64,000 bases of DNA from Streptomyces sp. PT12 (GCF_003311645.1 NZ_QEST01000048.1:1-64000); one strand, 5' to 3'. Positions 52,904 through 63,573 are shown, counted from the stretch's first letter. Notes: a model not told the origin generated them from the letters alone. Translations and numbers: made by a program.

Positions 52904-54080
52904 CGCCCGTCACGCTCTCCAGGGCGACCTCGGCGCGCGCGATGTCCTGCGCGTCCGCGTCGATCGAGCGGCGCAGCGCCTCGTGCAGGCTCGCCGGGGT
53001 CAGCACGCCGAGGAAGCGGTCGTCGCCGTCGAGCACCGCGATCCAGCCCGCGTCGTACTGGAGCATCGTGCTGAACGCCTGCTTGAGCGACGCGCCAAGC
53101 GGCAGCCACGCCTCCATCCGCCGCGCCCGCGCCGCCACGGGCCCCTCGCCCTCCGGGCCGCCCGCACCGTCCTCGGCCGGGATCGGCACCCAGCCGTGCA
53201 GGAGGTCGTTCTCGTCCAGGACCACGGCCCAACGCGCCCCCTCCGCCCACATCCTGCGCACGGCGACCGGCATCGGGTCGGCGAGGTGCACGACAGGGGG
53301 CTGCTCCAGGTCGCCCTTCTCCACGGGCGTGACCGAGAGCCGCTTGAGCCCGCGGTCGCTGCCGACGAACGAGGCCACATAGTCGTTGGCCGGAGCGCCG
53401 AGCACCGCCGCGGGGGAGTCGAACTGCTCGATCCTGCCCTGCCCGTACACCGCGATGCGGTCGCCGAGGCGCACCGCCTCCTCGATGTCGTGCGTGACGA
53501 ACAGCACGGTCTTGCGCACCTCGGCCTGGAGCCGCAGGAACTCACTCTGAAGCCGCTCGCGCACCACCGGGTCCACCGCGCCGAACGGCTCGTCCATCAG
53601 CAGCACCGGCGGATCGGCCGCGAGCGCCCTGGCCACGCCGACGCGCTGCCGCTGGCCCCCGGAGAGCTGGTCGGGGTAGCGCCCGCCGAACACGGCCGGG
53701 TCAAGGCCCACCAGGTCGAGCAGCTCGGCCGCCCGCGCCCGCGCCTGCGAACGCCGCCTGCCAAGCAGCGTGAGAACGGTCGCGGTGTTGTCGAGCACGG
53801 TCTTGTGGGGGAAGAGCCCGATCTGCTGGATGACATAGCCGATGCGGCGGCGCAGCGTGACCGGGTCGTAGTCGGCGACGTCCCTGCCGTCGAGCAGCAC
53901 GCGGCCCTCGGTGGGCTCCTCAAGGCGGTTGACCATGCGCATGGTGGTGGTCTTGCCGCAGCCCGAGGGCCCGACCAGCGTCACCAGCTCGCCCGCGGCC
54001 ACCTCGAGGTCGAGGTCGTCCACGGCCACCGTGCCGTCGGGATAGCGCTTGGACACATGCTCGAACCGCAACATGTTCAT
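52899..54080 (-). CDS. Glycine betaine/choline-type ABC transporter ATP-binding protein with CBS domains
   Basis: 393 aa, OpuCA/ProV type. Walker [23 protein letters not shown]-loop [11 protein letters not shown], signature [15 protein letters not shown], Walker [15 protein letters not shown]-loop [10 protein letters not shown]. The C-terminal third (about 260-390) contains two CBS-like repeats ([28 protein letters not shown] and [28 protein letters not shown]), used in osmotic gating. Start is ATG 54080 or 54074. It is divergent from the permease and binding-protein genes by 35 bp, an unusual split of the operon. Confidence 0.94.
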   Translation of the reverse strand: MNMLRFEHVSKRYPDGTVAVDDLDLEVAAGELVTLVGPSGCGKTTTMRMVNRLEEPTEGRVLLDGRDVADYDPVTLRRRIGYVIQQIGLFPHKTVLDNTATVLTLLGRRRSQARARAAELLDLVGLDPAVFGGRYPDQLSGGQRQRVGVARALAADPPVLLMDEPFGAVDPVVRERLQSEFLRLQAEVRKTVLFVTHDIEEAVRLGDRIAVYGQGRIEQFDSPAAVLGAPANDYVASFVGSDRGLKRLSVTPVEKGDLEQPPVVHLADPMPVAVRRMWAEGARWAVVLDENDLLHGWVPIPAEDGAGGPEGEGPVAARARRMEAWLPLGASLKQAFSTMLQYDAGWIAVLDGDDRFLGVLTPASLHEALRRSIDADAQDIARAEVALESVTGA

Positions 54081-54101
54081 GATTCTGACAGATACGGGGT
54101 C

Positions 54102-54107
54102 TAGGGT
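54102..54107 (+). promoter_or_regulatory. -10 box TAGGGT upstream of ATG 54116
   Basis: TAGGGT followed by 8 nt (which include a G-run) and ATG 54116. Confidence 0.4.
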
Positions 54108-54115
54108 GGGGGAAC

Positions 54116-54865
54116 ATGAGTGCGGTTATGGCGGAGAGCTGCCTGACGCGAAACGAGTGGATCTGCGGGGAGTACCTGCGGTCGCGTTCCGAGGAGCTGA
54201 CCGACGCCACCGTCGAACATGTGACGATCACGCTGGTCGCGATAGCCCTGGCGCTGCTGGTCGCGTTCCCCCTGGCGCTGCTCGCCCGCCGCTGGCGGCT
54301 GGCCGCGGGCCCGATCCTCAGCCTGACGACCGTGCTCTACACCGTTCCCTCGCTCGCCATGTACGCGCTGCTGCTCCCGGTGTTCGGGATCTCGGTGTCG
54401 GTCGTGGTCTGCGGCCTGGTCCTCTACTCGCTGACCATCCTCGTGCGCAACATCCTGACCGGCCTCGACTCGGTCCCCGACGAGGCCCGCGAGGCGGCGC
54501 GCGGCATGGGATACGGGCGCGCGCGGCTGCTGTTCGGCGTGGAGCTGCCGCTCGCGCTGCCCTCGCTCATGGCGGGCGTGCGGATCGCCACGGTCTCCGC
54601 CGTCTCGCTCACCACCGTCGGCGCGATCGTGGACCACGGCGGCCTGGGGAATCTGATCTACACCGGCATGGACAGCTACTTCAAGGCACAGGTGCTCACC
54701 GCCTCGGTGCTGTGCGTGCTGCTCGCCGTCGCCGCCGACGTGCTGCTCCTGGGCGCGCAGCGGCTGCTCACCCCCTGGACCAGGGCGGGCGGGCGCGCCG
54801 GACGAAGAGGGGCGGCACCGATCCCCAGGGACTCCGTCATCGACGCGCCGGGGACGGTGGTCTGA
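54116..54865 (+). CDS. Betaine/choline-type ABC transporter permease (OpuCB-like)
   Basis: 249-aa BPD_transp_1 permease with about five membrane segments (ITLVAIALALLVAFPLALLA, LTTVLYTVPSLAMYALLLPV, SVSVVVCGLVLYSLTILVRN). The EAA loop EAARGMGYGRARLLFGVELPLALP contacts the ATPase, and TTVGAIVDHGGLGNLI is the typical OpuC end motif. One base separates its stop from the next permease start. Confidence 0.93.
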   Translation: MSAVMAESCLTRNEWICGEYLRSRSEELTDATVEHVTITLVAIALALLVAFPLALLARRWRLAAGPILSLTTVLYTVPSLAMYALLLPVFGISVSVVVCGLVLYSLTILVRNILTGLDSVPDEAREAARGMGYGRARLLFGVELPLALPSLMAGVRIATVSAVSLTTVGAIVDHGGLGNLIYTGMDSYFKAQVLTASVLCVLLAVAADVLLLGAQRLLTPWTRAGGRAGRRGAAPIPRDSVIDAPGTVV

Positions 54866-54866
54866 C

Positions 54867-55604
54867 ATGGGCGTTCTCCCCGACACCTGGACCTGGCTGA
54901 CCACGGCGGAGCACTGGTCGGGCGACGGCGGCGTGTGGGCCAGGCTGTCCGAGCACCTCTATCTCACCGGCGTGTGCCTCGCGCTCGCCTGCGCCATCGC
55001 GCTGCCGCTCGCGATGTGGCTCGGCCACGGCGGTGGCCGCCGCTTCGGCGGCGCCCTGGCGATCAACATCTCGAACGCTGGCCGCGCCGTCCCTACGTTC
55101 GCGGTCCTCGTCCTGCTGAGCCTGGGCCCGCTCGGCGACCACGGCGACCTGCCGACGATCGTCGCGCTCGTCCTGTTCGCCGTCCCGCCCCTGCTGACCA
55201 ACGCGTATGTGGGGCTGTCCGAGGCCGACAGGGACGTGGTCGAGGCCGCCAGGGGCATGGGCATGTCGCGCTGGCAGCTGCTGGCGCGCGTCGAGGTGCC
55301 GCTGGCGTTCCCGCTGATCATGACGGGCGTCCGCACCGCGGCCGTCCAGGTCGTCGCCACGGCCACGCTCGCCGCGCTGGCCGCCGGTGGCGGCCTCGGC
55401 CGCATCATCACCGCGGGGTTCGCCACGTACGACACCGCGCAGGTGGTCGCGGGGGCCGTGGTCGTGGCCGCGCTCGCGCTGCTCGTCGAGGGCGTTCTCG
55501 CGCTGGCCCAGCGGCTGTTCGACCCGGGCCACCGCCGGCGCCCGGCCCCCGCGGCCGCGCCCGCCACCGCCGTTCCGGCCCCGACGGCCCCGACGGCCCC
55601 CTGA
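54867..55604 (+). CDS. Betaine/choline-type ABC transporter permease (OpuCD-like)
   Basis: 245-aa paralogue of the preceding permease: LYLTGVCLALACAIALPLAMWL, AINISNAGRAVPTFAVLVLL, EAARGMGMSRWQLLARVEVPLAFP (EAA loop), then LAALAAGGGLGRIITAGFA. The C-terminus ends in an Ala/Pro/Thr tail encoded by short CCGACGGCC repeats. It forms a heterodimeric channel with OpuCB-like. Confidence 0.93.
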   Translation: MGVLPDTWTWLTTAEHWSGDGGVWARLSEHLYLTGVCLALACAIALPLAMWLGHGGGRRFGGALAINISNAGRAVPTFAVLVLLSLGPLGDHGDLPTIVALVLFAVPPLLTNAYVGLSEADRDVVEAARGMGMSRWQLLARVEVPLAFPLIMTGVRTAAVQVVATATLAALAAGGGLGRIITAGFATYDTAQVVAGAVVVAALALLVEGVLALAQRLFDPGHRRRPAPAAAPATAVPAPTAPTAP

Positions 55605-55637
55605 ACGCAGTCCATCCCCTCATCAACGGAGACTCCC

Positions 55638-56621
55638 GTGACCGCGAGAACCCCCCGCAGCAGGACCGCGCTGCTCGCCATCGGCGCCGCCACCGCCCTG
55701 GCGCTCTCCCTGACCGCCTGCGGCGGCGACACCCTCGAGGAGGAGGGCAACGGCGGCGGCAGCGGCGAAGGCGAGGAGCGGGGCGGCGGCTCGCTCACCA
55801 TCGGTGGCGCCAACTTCACCGAGGCCACGATCATGACCGAGCTCTACGCGCAGATCCTCGCCGACGCCGGGTACGACACCACCATCACCAGCACCGACGG
55901 GCGCGAGCTGTACGCGCCCGAGCTGGAGAGCGGCGCGATCGACGTCGTCCCCGAGTACGCCGCCACCCTGACCGAGTATCTGAACGCCCAGGTCAACGGC
56001 CCCGAGGCCGAGCCCGTCGCCACCTCGGACATCGACGAGACCCTCGCCGCGCTGCGCGAGCTGGCCGAGCCAAGGGGCCTGACCGTCCTTGACGCGGGCG
56101 AGGCCGTCGACCAGAACGCCTTCGCCGTCCGCGCCGACTTCGCCGCCGAGCACGGCCTGGAAACGCTGTCCGACCTCGGCGAGAGCGGGCTGCCCGTCCG
56201 CCTGGCCGCGGGCGAGGACTGCCCCGAACGGCCGTTCTGCCAGCCGGGCCTCGAAGAGACCTATGGCATCGACATCGAGGCCCTCGACCCGCTGGGCGTC
56301 GGCACCGTCCAGTCCAAGCAGGCCGTCGCCGACGGCGACGACGACCTGGCCCTGGTCACCACGACGGACGCCACCCTCGAGGACTTCGGCCTGGTGCTCC
56401 TCGAAGACGACCAACGGCTCCAGCTCGCCGACAACCTCCTGCCCGTCCTCAACACCGAGTCGGCGGGCGACCCCGAGATCGCCGAGACGCTCGGCCGCCT
56501 GACCGAGACCCTCACCACCGAGGACCTCACCGAGCTGAACAGGCAGGTCGACTCCGAACGCCGCAAGGCCGACGAGGTCGCGCGTGACTACCTCGTGGAG
56601 CAGGGGCTCATCGACGGCTGA
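55638..56621 (+). CDS. Betaine/choline-type substrate-binding lipoprotein (OpuCC/OsmF-like)
   Basis: 327 aa. A lipoprotein signal peptide ends in the lipobox LTAC (residue about 30, ALALSLTACGGD), then a Gly/Glu linker and an OpuAC-type periplasmic binding domain (TIGGANFTEATIMTELYAQIL, ESGAIDVVPEYAATLTEYL, ALDPLGVGTVQSKQAVADGDDDLALVTTTDATL). GTG 55638 has GGAG six nt upstream. Its substrate is likely a quaternary amine or similar compatible solute; ergothioneine-type (EgtU) uptake is an alternative because those transporters share this architecture. Confidence 0.92.
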   Translation: MTARTPRSRTALLAIGAATALALSLTACGGDTLEEEGNGGGSGEGEERGGGSLTIGGANFTEATIMTELYAQILADAGYDTTITSTDGRELYAPELESGAIDVVPEYAATLTEYLNAQVNGPEAEPVATSDIDETLAALRELAEPRGLTVLDAGEAVDQNAFAVRADFAAEHGLETLSDLGESGLPVRLAAGEDCPERPFCQPGLEETYGIDIEALDPLGVGTVQSKQAVADGDDDLALVTTTDATLEDFGLVLLEDDQRLQLADNLLPVLNTESAGDPEIAETLGRLTETLTTEDLTELNRQVDSERRKADEVARDYLVEQGLIDG

Positions 56622-56684
56622 GCCCTACATAACTCCCAGGGAACAACCCTCAGGGCACCCTCCCACCCGCACACGGCGTCACGG

Positions 56685-56690
56685 TAAGTT
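56685..56690 (+). promoter_or_regulatory. -10 box TAAGTT, leaderless ATG at 56697
   Basis: TAAGTT, 6 nt, then ATG 56697. Confidence 0.5.
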
Positions 56691-56696
56691 TCGCCC

Positions 56697-57581
56697 ATGG
56701 CACGTGGACGTCACCGATCCTCAGCACTGCATCGGGTGCTGATTCCGGGTGTGCTGGGCGGGTTGGCGCTGGGCTGCGCCGTCGGCTCCTGGCTGCTGGG
56801 CGACGGGGACGAAGCCATAGCGCTGCGCTTCCTCGTCGCCGCGGCGGCCGGGTGCGCGGTCGCGCTCGCGCTGCTGCTGCGCCGCTGGGACCTGGAGGCC
56901 GGGCGGCAGGTCGCCCGCGAACGGGCCGCCAAGGCCGGGATGAGCTGGCAGATCGAGGAGCGGCAGGCCGAGCTCGAAGAGGCGCAGGAGCTGGTCGCGT
57001 CCCTGGAGGACAAGATCCGCGACAAGCGCGTCGACCTCGGTCGGCTCCGCTCCGAGCACGCCGACCTCCTGCGGCGTTACGCCACCGCGGAGAGCGAGCG
57101 CGCCAAGGCCCTCGAGGGCAGCCGCCGCCTCGCGCTCGAGGCGGGCAAGGCCGCCAAGGCGCTGCCCGCCCAGGCCACCGACCACCGCACGGCGGGGGGC
57201 GCGCCCACCCCGCTGACCTACCGGCAGGCGCACGAGGCGTTCACCCGGCTCGCGCGCAGCGCCGCGCGCCAGCGCGAGGCCCGGGAGCCGGAGCCCCACG
57301 AGGCGGCCGGGGCGAAGGAAGCACCCGAGGCGCGGGGCGGCGCGCCGGGGCGGGCCAAGGAGCCCACACCGCCCGCGCCCGGCAAGCCGCCGCTCGACAG
57401 GCCGTCGAGGGAGAGCTCCCCGAGGCAGCGGCCACCGCTCACGCCACCGCCCCAACGCCCCGGAGGATTCGACTTCTTCGGCACGGGCACGGGCACGGGC
57501 ACGGGCGCGGGCACCGGCGCGGGCACCGGCGCGCGCCCGCCCACGTCCCGGGAGACGCGGGAGGCTAGCGGGCGAGGATGA
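56697..57581 (+). CDS. Membrane-anchored coiled-coil protein with Gly-Thr repeat tail
   Basis: 294 aa. Two N-terminal TMs ([21 protein letters not shown] and [17 protein letters not shown]) precede a coiled coil at about 70-150 ([39 protein letters not shown]). A disordered Pro/Glu/Arg region ends in (GT)n(GA)n encoded by nine hexamers (57480-57533). Conserved beside folE in Streptomyces from memory; function unknown. Its last 17 bp overlap the folE 3' end on the opposite strand. Confidence 0.8.
   Translation: MARGRHRSSALHRVLIPGVLGGLALGCAVGSWLLGDGDEAIALRFLVAAAAGCAVALALLLRRWDLEAGRQVARERAAKAGMSWQIEERQAELEEAQELVASLEDKIRDKRVDLGRLRSEHADLLRRYATAESERAKALEGSRRLALEAGKAAKALPAQATDHRTAGGAPTPLTYRQAHEAFTRLARSAARQREAREPEPHEAAGAKEAPEARGGAPGRAKEPTPPAPGKPPLDRPSRESSPRQRPPLTPPPQRPGGFDFFGTGTGTGTGAGTGAGTGARPPTSRETREASGRG
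57480..57533 (+). repeat. 6-bp tandem array (nine units)
   Basis: GGCACG, GGCGCG and GGCACC hexamers, 9 x 6 bp, encode a Gly-Thr/Gly-Ala tail and sit just before the folE overlap. Confidence 0.9.
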
Positions 57582-58182
57582 GGCTCATCGCCTCGGCGCG
57601 CGTGGCGGCGTCCCTCAGCTGCCCGCGCACCGCCGAGGTGGTGGTCTTGGCGCCCGGCTTCCGCACACCGCGCATGGTCATGCACATGTGCTCGCACTCC
57701 ACGACGACGATCACGCCGCGCGGCTCCAGGATCCGCATCATCGAGTCGGCGATCTGCGTCGTCAGCCGCTCCTGCACCTGAGGCCGCCGCGCGAAGACGT
57801 CCACGAGGCGCGCCAGCTTGGACAGCCCCGTGATCTTCCCGCTGCTCGACGGGATGTAGCCGATGTGCGCGTGCCCCACGAACGGCACGAGGTGGTGCTC
57901 GCACGTCGACAGCACCTCGATGTCCTTGACCAGCACCATCTCGTCGTGGCCCAGGTCGAACGTCGTGGTCAGCACGTCCTCGGGGCGCTGCCACAGCCCG
58001 GCGAAGATCTCGCGGTAGGCGCGGGCGACCCGCGCGGGGGTGTCCCGCAGGCCCTCGCGGTCCGGATCCTCGCCGACCGCGATGAGCAGCTCCCGTATGG
58101 CGTCCTCGGCGCGCTTCTCGTCGAACGCGCCGATCGGCCCCTGCCGGGACTGCTCACCCCTCGGCGTCACCGCGTCGGTCAT
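57565..58182 (-). CDS. folE: GTP cyclohydrolase I
   Basis: 205 aa; converts GTP to dihydroneopterin triphosphate, the entry to folate. Signatures: [19 protein letters not shown], the zinc/substrate region [43 protein letters not shown] and [21 protein letters not shown] with the second zinc Cys. ATG 58182. It lies downstream of ftsH with a terminator hairpin between (58249-58276). Confidence 0.97.
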   Translation of the reverse strand: MTDAVTPRGEQSRQGPIGAFDEKRAEDAIRELLIAVGEDPDREGLRDTPARVARAYREIFAGLWQRPEDVLTTTFDLGHDEMVLVKDIEVLSTCEHHLVPFVGHAHIGYIPSSSGKITGLSKLARLVDVFARRPQVQERLTTQIADSMMRILEPRGVIVVVECEHMCMTMRGVRKPGAKTTTSAVRGQLRDAATRAEAMSLILAR

Positions 58183-58248
58183 GTGCTTCCTCGTTCCTCG
58201 TGGCGGCGTCCGCCCCGCTCCGGCCGCCCGTCTCGGTACGCACGGCAG

Positions 58249-58276
58249 CGCCCCTCACGATAGAACGCGAGGGGCG
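58249..58276. terminator. Hairpin between ftsH and folE
   Basis: 11-bp stem CGCCCCTCACG/CGCGAGGGGCG (one G-T pair) with a 6-nt loop, about 30 bp past the ftsH stop. Confidence 0.65.
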
Positions 58277-58307
58277 CGGGGGGCATTCCGGTCAGCCGTG
58301 GCCGGGA

Positions 58308-60305
58308 TCAGCTCTCGGAGGGGCGGTCCTCCGCCGACTCCAGCGGGGGCGTGCCCTTCTCCAGGGAGCCGTTCGCCAGGTTGATCTCCTTGGTGGGGAA
58401 GGTGACCGGCGGCCGGGTCGAGGGCGTGCGCCGGGCGGAGCCGGTCCACGCGGGCCGCGGGGGGCGCTTGATGACCGGGGTGAACACCTCGGCCAGCTCC
58501 TCCTTGTTGAGCGTCTCCTTCTCCAGCAGCGCGAGCACGAGGTTGTCGAGCACGTCGCGGTTCTCGACGAGGATCTCCCACGCCTCGTTGTGCGCCGTCT
58601 CGATCAGCTTCTTGACCTCCTCGTCCACCAGCCCCGCGACCTCCTCGGAGTAGTCGCGCTGGTGGCCCATCTCCTTGCCGAGGAAGGGCTCGGAGCTGTC
58701 CTGGCCGAACTTGATGGCACCGAGCCGCTCGGTCATGCCGTACTGCGTGACCATGGCCCGCGCGGTGGTCGTCGCCTTCTCGATGTCGTCGCCCGCGCCG
58801 GTCGTCGGGTCGTGGAAGACCAGCTCCTCCGCCGCGCGGCCGCCCATCATGTAGGCGAGCCGGTCGAGCATCTCGTTCCGCGTCGTGGAGTACTTGTCCT
58901 CCTCCGGCAGCACCATCGTGTAGCCGAGCGCCCGGCCGCGGGAGAGGATCGTCACCTTGTGCACGGGGTCGCTGTTGGGCGAAGCCGCCGCGACGAGGGC
59001 GTGCCCGCCCTCGTGGTACGCGGTGATCATCTTCTCCTTCTGGCTCATGATCCGCGTGCGCTTCTGCGGACCGGCCACCACGCGGTCGATCGCCTCGTCG
59101 AGGAACTTGTTGTCGATGAGCTTGGCGTTCCCGCGCGCGGCGAGGAGGGCGGCCTCGTTCAGCACGTTGTTCAGGTCGGCGCCGGTGAAGCCCGGAGTGC
59201 GGCGGGCGACCGCGGACAGGTCCACATCGGGCGCGACGGGCTTGCCCCGCTGGTGCACCTTGAGGATCTCCAGACGCCCCTGCATGTCGGGCCGGTCCAC
59301 GGCGATCTGCCGGTCGAAGCGGCCAGGGCGCAGCAGCGCCGGGTCGAGGATGTCGGGGCGGTTCGTCGCGGCGATCAGGATCACGCCGCCCTTGACGTCG
59401 AAGCCGTCCATCTCGACCAGCAGTTGGTTCAGCGTCTGCTCGCGCTCGTCGTGCCCGCCGCCCATGCCGGCGCCGCGGTGGCGGCCGACCGCGTCGATCT
59501 CGTCCACGAAGACGATCGCGGGCGCGTTCGCCTTCGCCTGCTCGAACAGGTCACGGACCCGGGAGGCGCCCACACCCACGAACATCTCGACGAAGTCGGA
59601 GCCCGAGATCGAGTAGAACGGGACGCCCGCCTCGCCAGCGACCGCGCGGGCCAGCAGCGTCTTGCCGGTACCGGGCGGGCCGTAGAGCAGCACGCCCTTG
59701 GGGATCTTGGCGCCTACGGCCTGGAACTTCGCGGGCTCCTGAAGGAACTCCTTGATCTCCTGAAGCTCCTCGACGGCCTCATCGGACCCGGCCACGTCGG
59801 CGAACGTGGTCTTGGGGGTGTCCTTGCTGATGAGCTTCGCCTTGGACTTCCCGAAGTTCATCACGCGGGAGCCGCCGCCCTGCATCTGGTTCATCAGGAA
59901 GAGGAACACGATGATGATCAGCAGGAACGGCAGGATGGACAGCAGCATCCCGACAAACGGGTTCTGCGACTTGGGCGAGACGGTGTACCCGTCGGGGATC
60001 TGGCCGTCCTGGAACTTCGACTGGAGGTCACGGGCCAGCAGCTCGCCCTGGCCGTCGATGTAGTTGGCCTGGACCTTGTCGCTGCCCTCGATCTCCTGAC
60101 CGTTCTTGAGCTCGATCCTGACCGTCTGCTCGTCGCCGGTGGTGAGCTCGGCCGACCTGACATGGTTCTGGCTGATCGCCTGGACGACCTTGCCGGTGTC
60201 CACATTCTTGAAGCCCTCGGACGAGCTGAACACCTGCATCAGCAGAATCACGGCGAGGACGACCAGCACGATCCACATCACTGGCCCACGGAAATAACGC
60301 TTCAC
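58308..60305 (-). CDS. ftsH: ATP-dependent zinc metalloprotease FtsH
   Basis: 665-aa membrane AAA protease. Two TMs ([37 protein letters not shown]) flank an extracytoplasmic domain. AAA: Walker [19 protein letters not shown], Walker [35 protein letters not shown]. Zinc site HEGGH in [18 protein letters not shown] 60305 ([11 protein letters not shown]) is the likely start, since the codon two before it is ATA (IDVKRYF) where relatives often have MDVKRYF. The 220 bp between it and the hpt gene hold its promoter; nothing else is visible. Confidence 0.96.
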   Translation of the reverse strand: MKRYFRGPVMWIVLVVLAVILLMQVFSSSEGFKNVDTGKVVQAISQNHVRSAELTTGDEQTVRIELKNGQEIEGSDKVQANYIDGQGELLARDLQSKFQDGQIPDGYTVSPKSQNPFVGMLLSILPFLLIIIVFLFLMNQMQGGGSRVMNFGKSKAKLISKDTPKTTFADVAGSDEAVEELQEIKEFLQEPAKFQAVGAKIPKGVLLYGPPGTGKTLLARAVAGEAGVPFYSISGSDFVEMFVGVGASRVRDLFEQAKANAPAIVFVDEIDAVGRHRGAGMGGGHDEREQTLNQLLVEMDGFDVKGGVILIAATNRPDILDPALLRPGRFDRQIAVDRPDMQGRLEILKVHQRGKPVAPDVDLSAVARRTPGFTGADLNNVLNEAALLAARGNAKLIDNKFLDEAIDRVVAGPQKRTRIMSQKEKMITAYHEGGHALVAAASPNSDPVHKVTILSRGRALGYTMVLPEEDKYSTTRNEMLDRLAYMMGGRAAEELVFHDPTTGAGDDIEKATTTARAMVTQYGMTERLGAIKFGQDSSEPFLGKEMGHQRDYSEEVAGLVDEEVKKLIETAHNEAWEILVENRDVLDNLVLALLEKETLNKEELAEVFTPVIKRPPRPAWTGSARRTPSTRPPVTFPTKEINLANGSLEKGTPPLESAEDRPSES

Positions 60306-60525
60306 GTCTATCCATACGGGGCGGCGCGGCCCCGTCCCTCCTGCCACATAGAGGCACAGCCCCCGGATGGGATCCGCTGTGCGCGCGGTGTCGGCCGAAG
60401 TGCGCCCGGCCTGTCTCAGCTGACCTACCGCGACGGTACCCCAGCACTGCCACCCAGCGCCGCTGGGCATGGGGAGCCTTCGCGTCTCCCCGACTCAACG
60501 GTAGGGCATCGCCCGGGGTTCCCGG

Positions 60526-61089
60526 CTATCCGCTGTATACGTGGGGGGCGAGCGTGCCGACGAACGGCAGATTGCGGTATTTCTCCGCGTAGTCGAGCCC
60601 GTAACCCACCACGAACTCGTTGGGGATGTCGAAACCGACCCATTCCACGTCGATGTCGACCTTGGCCGCGTCCGGTTTGCGCAGCAACGTGCAGATCTTC
60701 AGCGAGGCGGGCTCCCGCGAGCCGAGGTTGGACAGCAGCCACGAGAGGGTGAGCCCCGAGTCGATGATGTCCTCGACGATCAGCACATGGCGGCCCTGGA
60801 TGTCGGTGTCCAGGTCCTTGAGGATGCGGACCACGCCCGACGACTGGGTGCCCGCCCCGTAGGAGGACACCGCCATCCAGTCCATCGTGACCGGGGACGA
60901 CAGGGTGCGGGCGAGATCGGCCATCACCATCACCGCCCCCTTGAGGACCCCCACCAGCAGGAGGTCCTTCCCGGCGTACTCCGCGTCGATCTTCGCGGCC
61001 AGCTCCCGGAGCTTGGCGTCGATCTCTTCCTTGGTGATGAGCACCGACTCCAGGTCGGCCCCCAGGTCCGTCTCTCGCACCCGTGCCAC
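60526..61089 (-). CDS. hpt: Hypoxanthine phosphoribosyltransferase
   Basis: 187-aa purine-salvage enzyme (hypoxanthine/guanine to IMP/GMP). The PRPP motif [18 protein letters not shown] is clear, with [18 protein letters not shown] at the N-terminal PPi loop and [28 protein letters not shown] at the purine hood. GTG 61089 has GGAAG upstream. It begins 25 bp after the tilS stop, so tilS and hpt are likely one transcript, as in many bacteria. Confidence 0.96.
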   Translation of the reverse strand: MARVRETDLGADLESVLITKEEIDAKLRELAAKIDAEYAGKDLLLVGVLKGAVMVMADLARTLSSPVTMDWMAVSSYGAGTQSSGVVRILKDLDTDIQGRHVLIVEDIIDSGLTLSWLLSNLGSREPASLKICTLLRKPDAAKVDIDVEWVGFDIPNEFVVGYGLDYAEKYRNLPFVGTLAPHVYSG

Positions 61090-61114
61090 TGCTTCCTACT
61101 GGCCTATGCGCGGC

Positions 61115-62164
61115 CTACTGATTGGCCTGCTGGAGCACAAGTCTGCCACCCTGCCTCCTCGCCTCGACCCGGCCCGGCAGATTGAGCGGGCGCTGGCCGC
61201 GCCAGGCGGTGATCAGGCGGTCGGTCTCCTCGATGTGACGGGCGAAGAGGGAGCCGGCGGGGGAGCCAGCGGCGATCGCGGCCCGGCGCAGCACGCGCCG
61301 CCTGACGGCGGGGGGCAGGGTGCACAGGGCGGCGATCTCCAGCGTGCCGTCGGGGCGGGTGGCGGCGCGCTGCGCCTCGAGGGCCCAGGCGTCGAGGGCG
61401 TCCGCGTCGTCCCTGGAGAGCTGCGCGGTGCGGGCCAGCGCCTCCACCACGCCGCGGCCCAGCGCCTTCTCGAGAACGGGAAGCGCCTCGTGCCGCACGC
61501 GGGACCGGGTGAAGGAGGGATCGGCGTTGTGCGGGTCGTCCCACACGGGCAGGGACTGGGCCAGGCACGCCTTGCGGGTGGTCTGGCGGTCGATGGCGAG
61601 GAACGGGCGGCGGTAGTGGTGCGCGGGATCGCCGGAGCCGTTCGCCCCCGGCCCCCTGGCGTCCGAGGGGCCGAGGGAGACGGCGGCCATCCCGGCGAGG
61701 GAGCGGGTGCCCGAGCCGCGTGCGAGGCCGAGCAGCACCGTCTCGGCCTGGTCGTCGCGGGTGTGGCCGAGGAGGACCGCGGTGGCTCGATACCGCTCGG
61801 CGACGGCGTCGAGCGCGGCATACCGCGCGGTGCGGGCCGCGGCCTCGGGGCCACCGCCCCTGCCGACATCGACCGCCACGGTGTCCACGGGGTCGAGGCC
61901 GAGCGAGGCCAGCCGCTCGGCGACCTCGAGCGCCCTGGCCCCCGAGCCCGACTGGAGGCCGTGGTCGACGGTGACGGCACCGGCCCTGACGCCCACGCGC
62001 GGGGCCTCGAAGGCGAGGGCGGAGGCGAGCGCCATGGAGTCGGCGCCGCCCGAGCAGGCAGCGATGACCAGGGGGGCCACCTCGGGGCGTGCGTCGAGGA
62101 GGACTTCGTGCAGAACGCGGCGGACCGCCAGGCGTATCGCAGCGACCGCGGGGTGGGGACCCAT
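61115..62164 (-). CDS. tilS: tRNA(Ile)-lysidine synthase
   Basis: 349 aa; lysinylates C34 of tRNA-Ile(CAU). The PP-loop ATPase motif is [18 protein letters not shown] (about residues 34-51), followed by [30 protein letters not shown], and [22 protein letters not shown]. The C-terminal region is short, as in other actinobacteria. ATG 62164 was chosen; the upstream in-frame start at 62212 adds an unconserved Ser-rich stretch. Confidence 0.95.
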   Translation of the reverse strand: MGPHPAVAAIRLAVRRVLHEVLLDARPEVAPLVIAACSGGADSMALASALAFEAPRVGVRAGAVTVDHGLQSGSGARALEVAERLASLGLDPVDTVAVDVGRGGGPEAAARTARYAALDAVAERYRATAVLLGHTRDDQAETVLLGLARGSGTRSLAGMAAVSLGPSDARGPGANGSGDPAHHYRRPFLAIDRQTTRKACLAQSLPVWDDPHNADPSFTRSRVRHEALPVLEKALGRGVVEALARTAQLSRDDADALDAWALEAQRAATRPDGTLEIAALCTLPPAVRRRVLRRAAIAAGSPAGSLFARHIEETDRLITAWRGQRPLNLPGRVEARRQGGRLVLQQANQ

Positions 62165-62351
62165 GTCCGAATCACTTCTTTCTGGGGAGCTCAGGCTCGG
62201 AAGCGCTGTCACGCTGGGTGCGTAAATGGTGACAGAGGAGGTCTGTTACCCGAGCATCGCACGCCAGGCATGCCGCCACGGTCCCTCGTACGAGTGATTC
62301 CGGGGCAATTTCGCAACCGCCGCCGCCCGCGGGGTGGGCCGGGCCGGGCGG

Positions 62352-63560
62352 CTAGGCGGCGCCGGGCCGCATACGGGCCACCCACTGCTCCGGGTGGGCG
62401 ATCTCCTCCTTGGTCGGCAGGGTGTTGGGCGAGGTCCACACGCGATTGAAGCCGCTCATGCCCACGCTCTCCACGGCCGTGCGCACGAACCGCTCGCCGT
62501 CCCGGTACTGGCGGAGCTTGGCGTCCATCCCGAGCAGGCGGCGCAGCGCCCGGTCGAGCCGCCCGGCCCCCGTCTGCCTCCTGCGGGTGAACTTCTCGCG
62601 GATCTCCGCGACCGTCGGCACCACCGCGGGTCCCACCCCGTCCATCACATAGTCCGCGTGGCCCTCGAGCAGGGACATCACGGCGGTGAGCCGGTCGAGG
62701 ATCTCGCGCTGGCGCGGCGTCTGCACGAGGTCGACGATGCCGGGCCCGCCGCCCCCGCCCGGCTCCCTGGCGCTCTCCTTCGCCGCCTCGGCCTCCCCCT
62801 CGTCCCCGGCGGCCTCCTTGGTGGCCTCCTTGGCGGCCTTCTCTCCCTCGTCCCCGCCCCGCTGCCCCGTGACCGACTGGAACGCCTGCCGAACGCGTTC
62901 GACCAAAGTCGCCGGGTCCACGTCGGCCTCGCCGAGGAACGCCTGGATCTCGCTCTCCAGGTGATCCCGCAGCCAGGGCACGGCCGTGAACTGCGTGCGG
63001 TGCGTCTCCTCGTGGAGGCAGACCCAGAGGCGGAAGTCGTGCGGGTGGACGTCGAGCTCGCGCTCGACATGCACGATGTTCGGGGCGACGAGCAGCAGGC
63101 GGCCCGCGCCCGGGCCCTCGCCACCTGGCAGCTGGGGCGTCGGGGGCGCGAACGTCTCGTACTGGCCGAGCACCCGCGACGACAGGAACGACAGCAGCAT
63201 CCCCACCTCGACGCCGGTGACCTTGCTGCCCACCATCGTGAGCGCCGAGCCGCCCGGCATGGCCGAGCGGCGCTCGCGCATGCGGGCCATCAGCGGCTGG
63301 AGCACCTCGCGGAACCCCGCGACATTCGCCCGCACCCAGCCGGGCCGGTCCACCACGAGCACGGGGGTGTCCACGTCGCCCGCGTCGAGCCCGGTGTAGC
63401 CGCGGACGTGCTCCTCCGCGGCGGCGGCGTGCCGGCGCAGCTCGGCGACGATCGCGCGCGCCTCGTCCCGGCTCACCTCGGGCCCGGGGCGCGTGATCCG
63501 GGTCGCGGTGGCGACCGCGAGATTCCAGTCGACCAGGTCCGTACCGCCGAAGCTCGTCAT
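62352..63560 (-). CDS. DUF2342 zinicin-like zinc metallopeptidase
   Basis: 402 aa. The zinc-binding HExxH is HEETH in FRLWVCLHEETHRTQFTAVPWL, with a third ligand candidate in LEGHADYVMDGVG. Other family segments: RPGWVRANVAGFREVLQPLM and SRVLGQYETFAPPTPQL. An acidic, Lys/Glu-rich insertion (about 225-270) interrupts the domain. Function in the cell is unknown; conserved next to tilS and dacB in actinobacteria. ATG 63560 follows TACCGT by 7 nt (leaderless). Confidence 0.92.
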   Translation of the reverse strand: MTSFGGTDLVDWNLAVATATRITRPGPEVSRDEARAIVAELRRHAAAAEEHVRGYTGLDAGDVDTPVLVVDRPGWVRANVAGFREVLQPLMARMRERRSAMPGGSALTMVGSKVTGVEVGMLLSFLSSRVLGQYETFAPPTPQLPGGEGPGAGRLLLVAPNIVHVERELDVHPHDFRLWVCLHEETHRTQFTAVPWLRDHLESEIQAFLGEADVDPATLVERVRQAFQSVTGQRGGDEGEKAAKEATKEAAGDEGEAEAAKESAREPGGGGGPGIVDLVQTPRQREILDRLTAVMSLLEGHADYVMDGVGPAVVPTVAEIREKFTRRRQTGAGRLDRALRRLLGMDAKLRQYRDGERFVRTAVESVGMSGFNRVWTSPNTLPTKEEIAHPEQWVARMRPGAA

Positions 63561-63567
63561 GTTGTCA

Positions 63568-63573
63568 ACGGTA
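63568..63573 (-). promoter_or_regulatory. -10 box TACCGT, leaderless ATG at 63560
   Basis: TACCGT, 7 nt, then ATG 63560. Confidence 0.55.
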
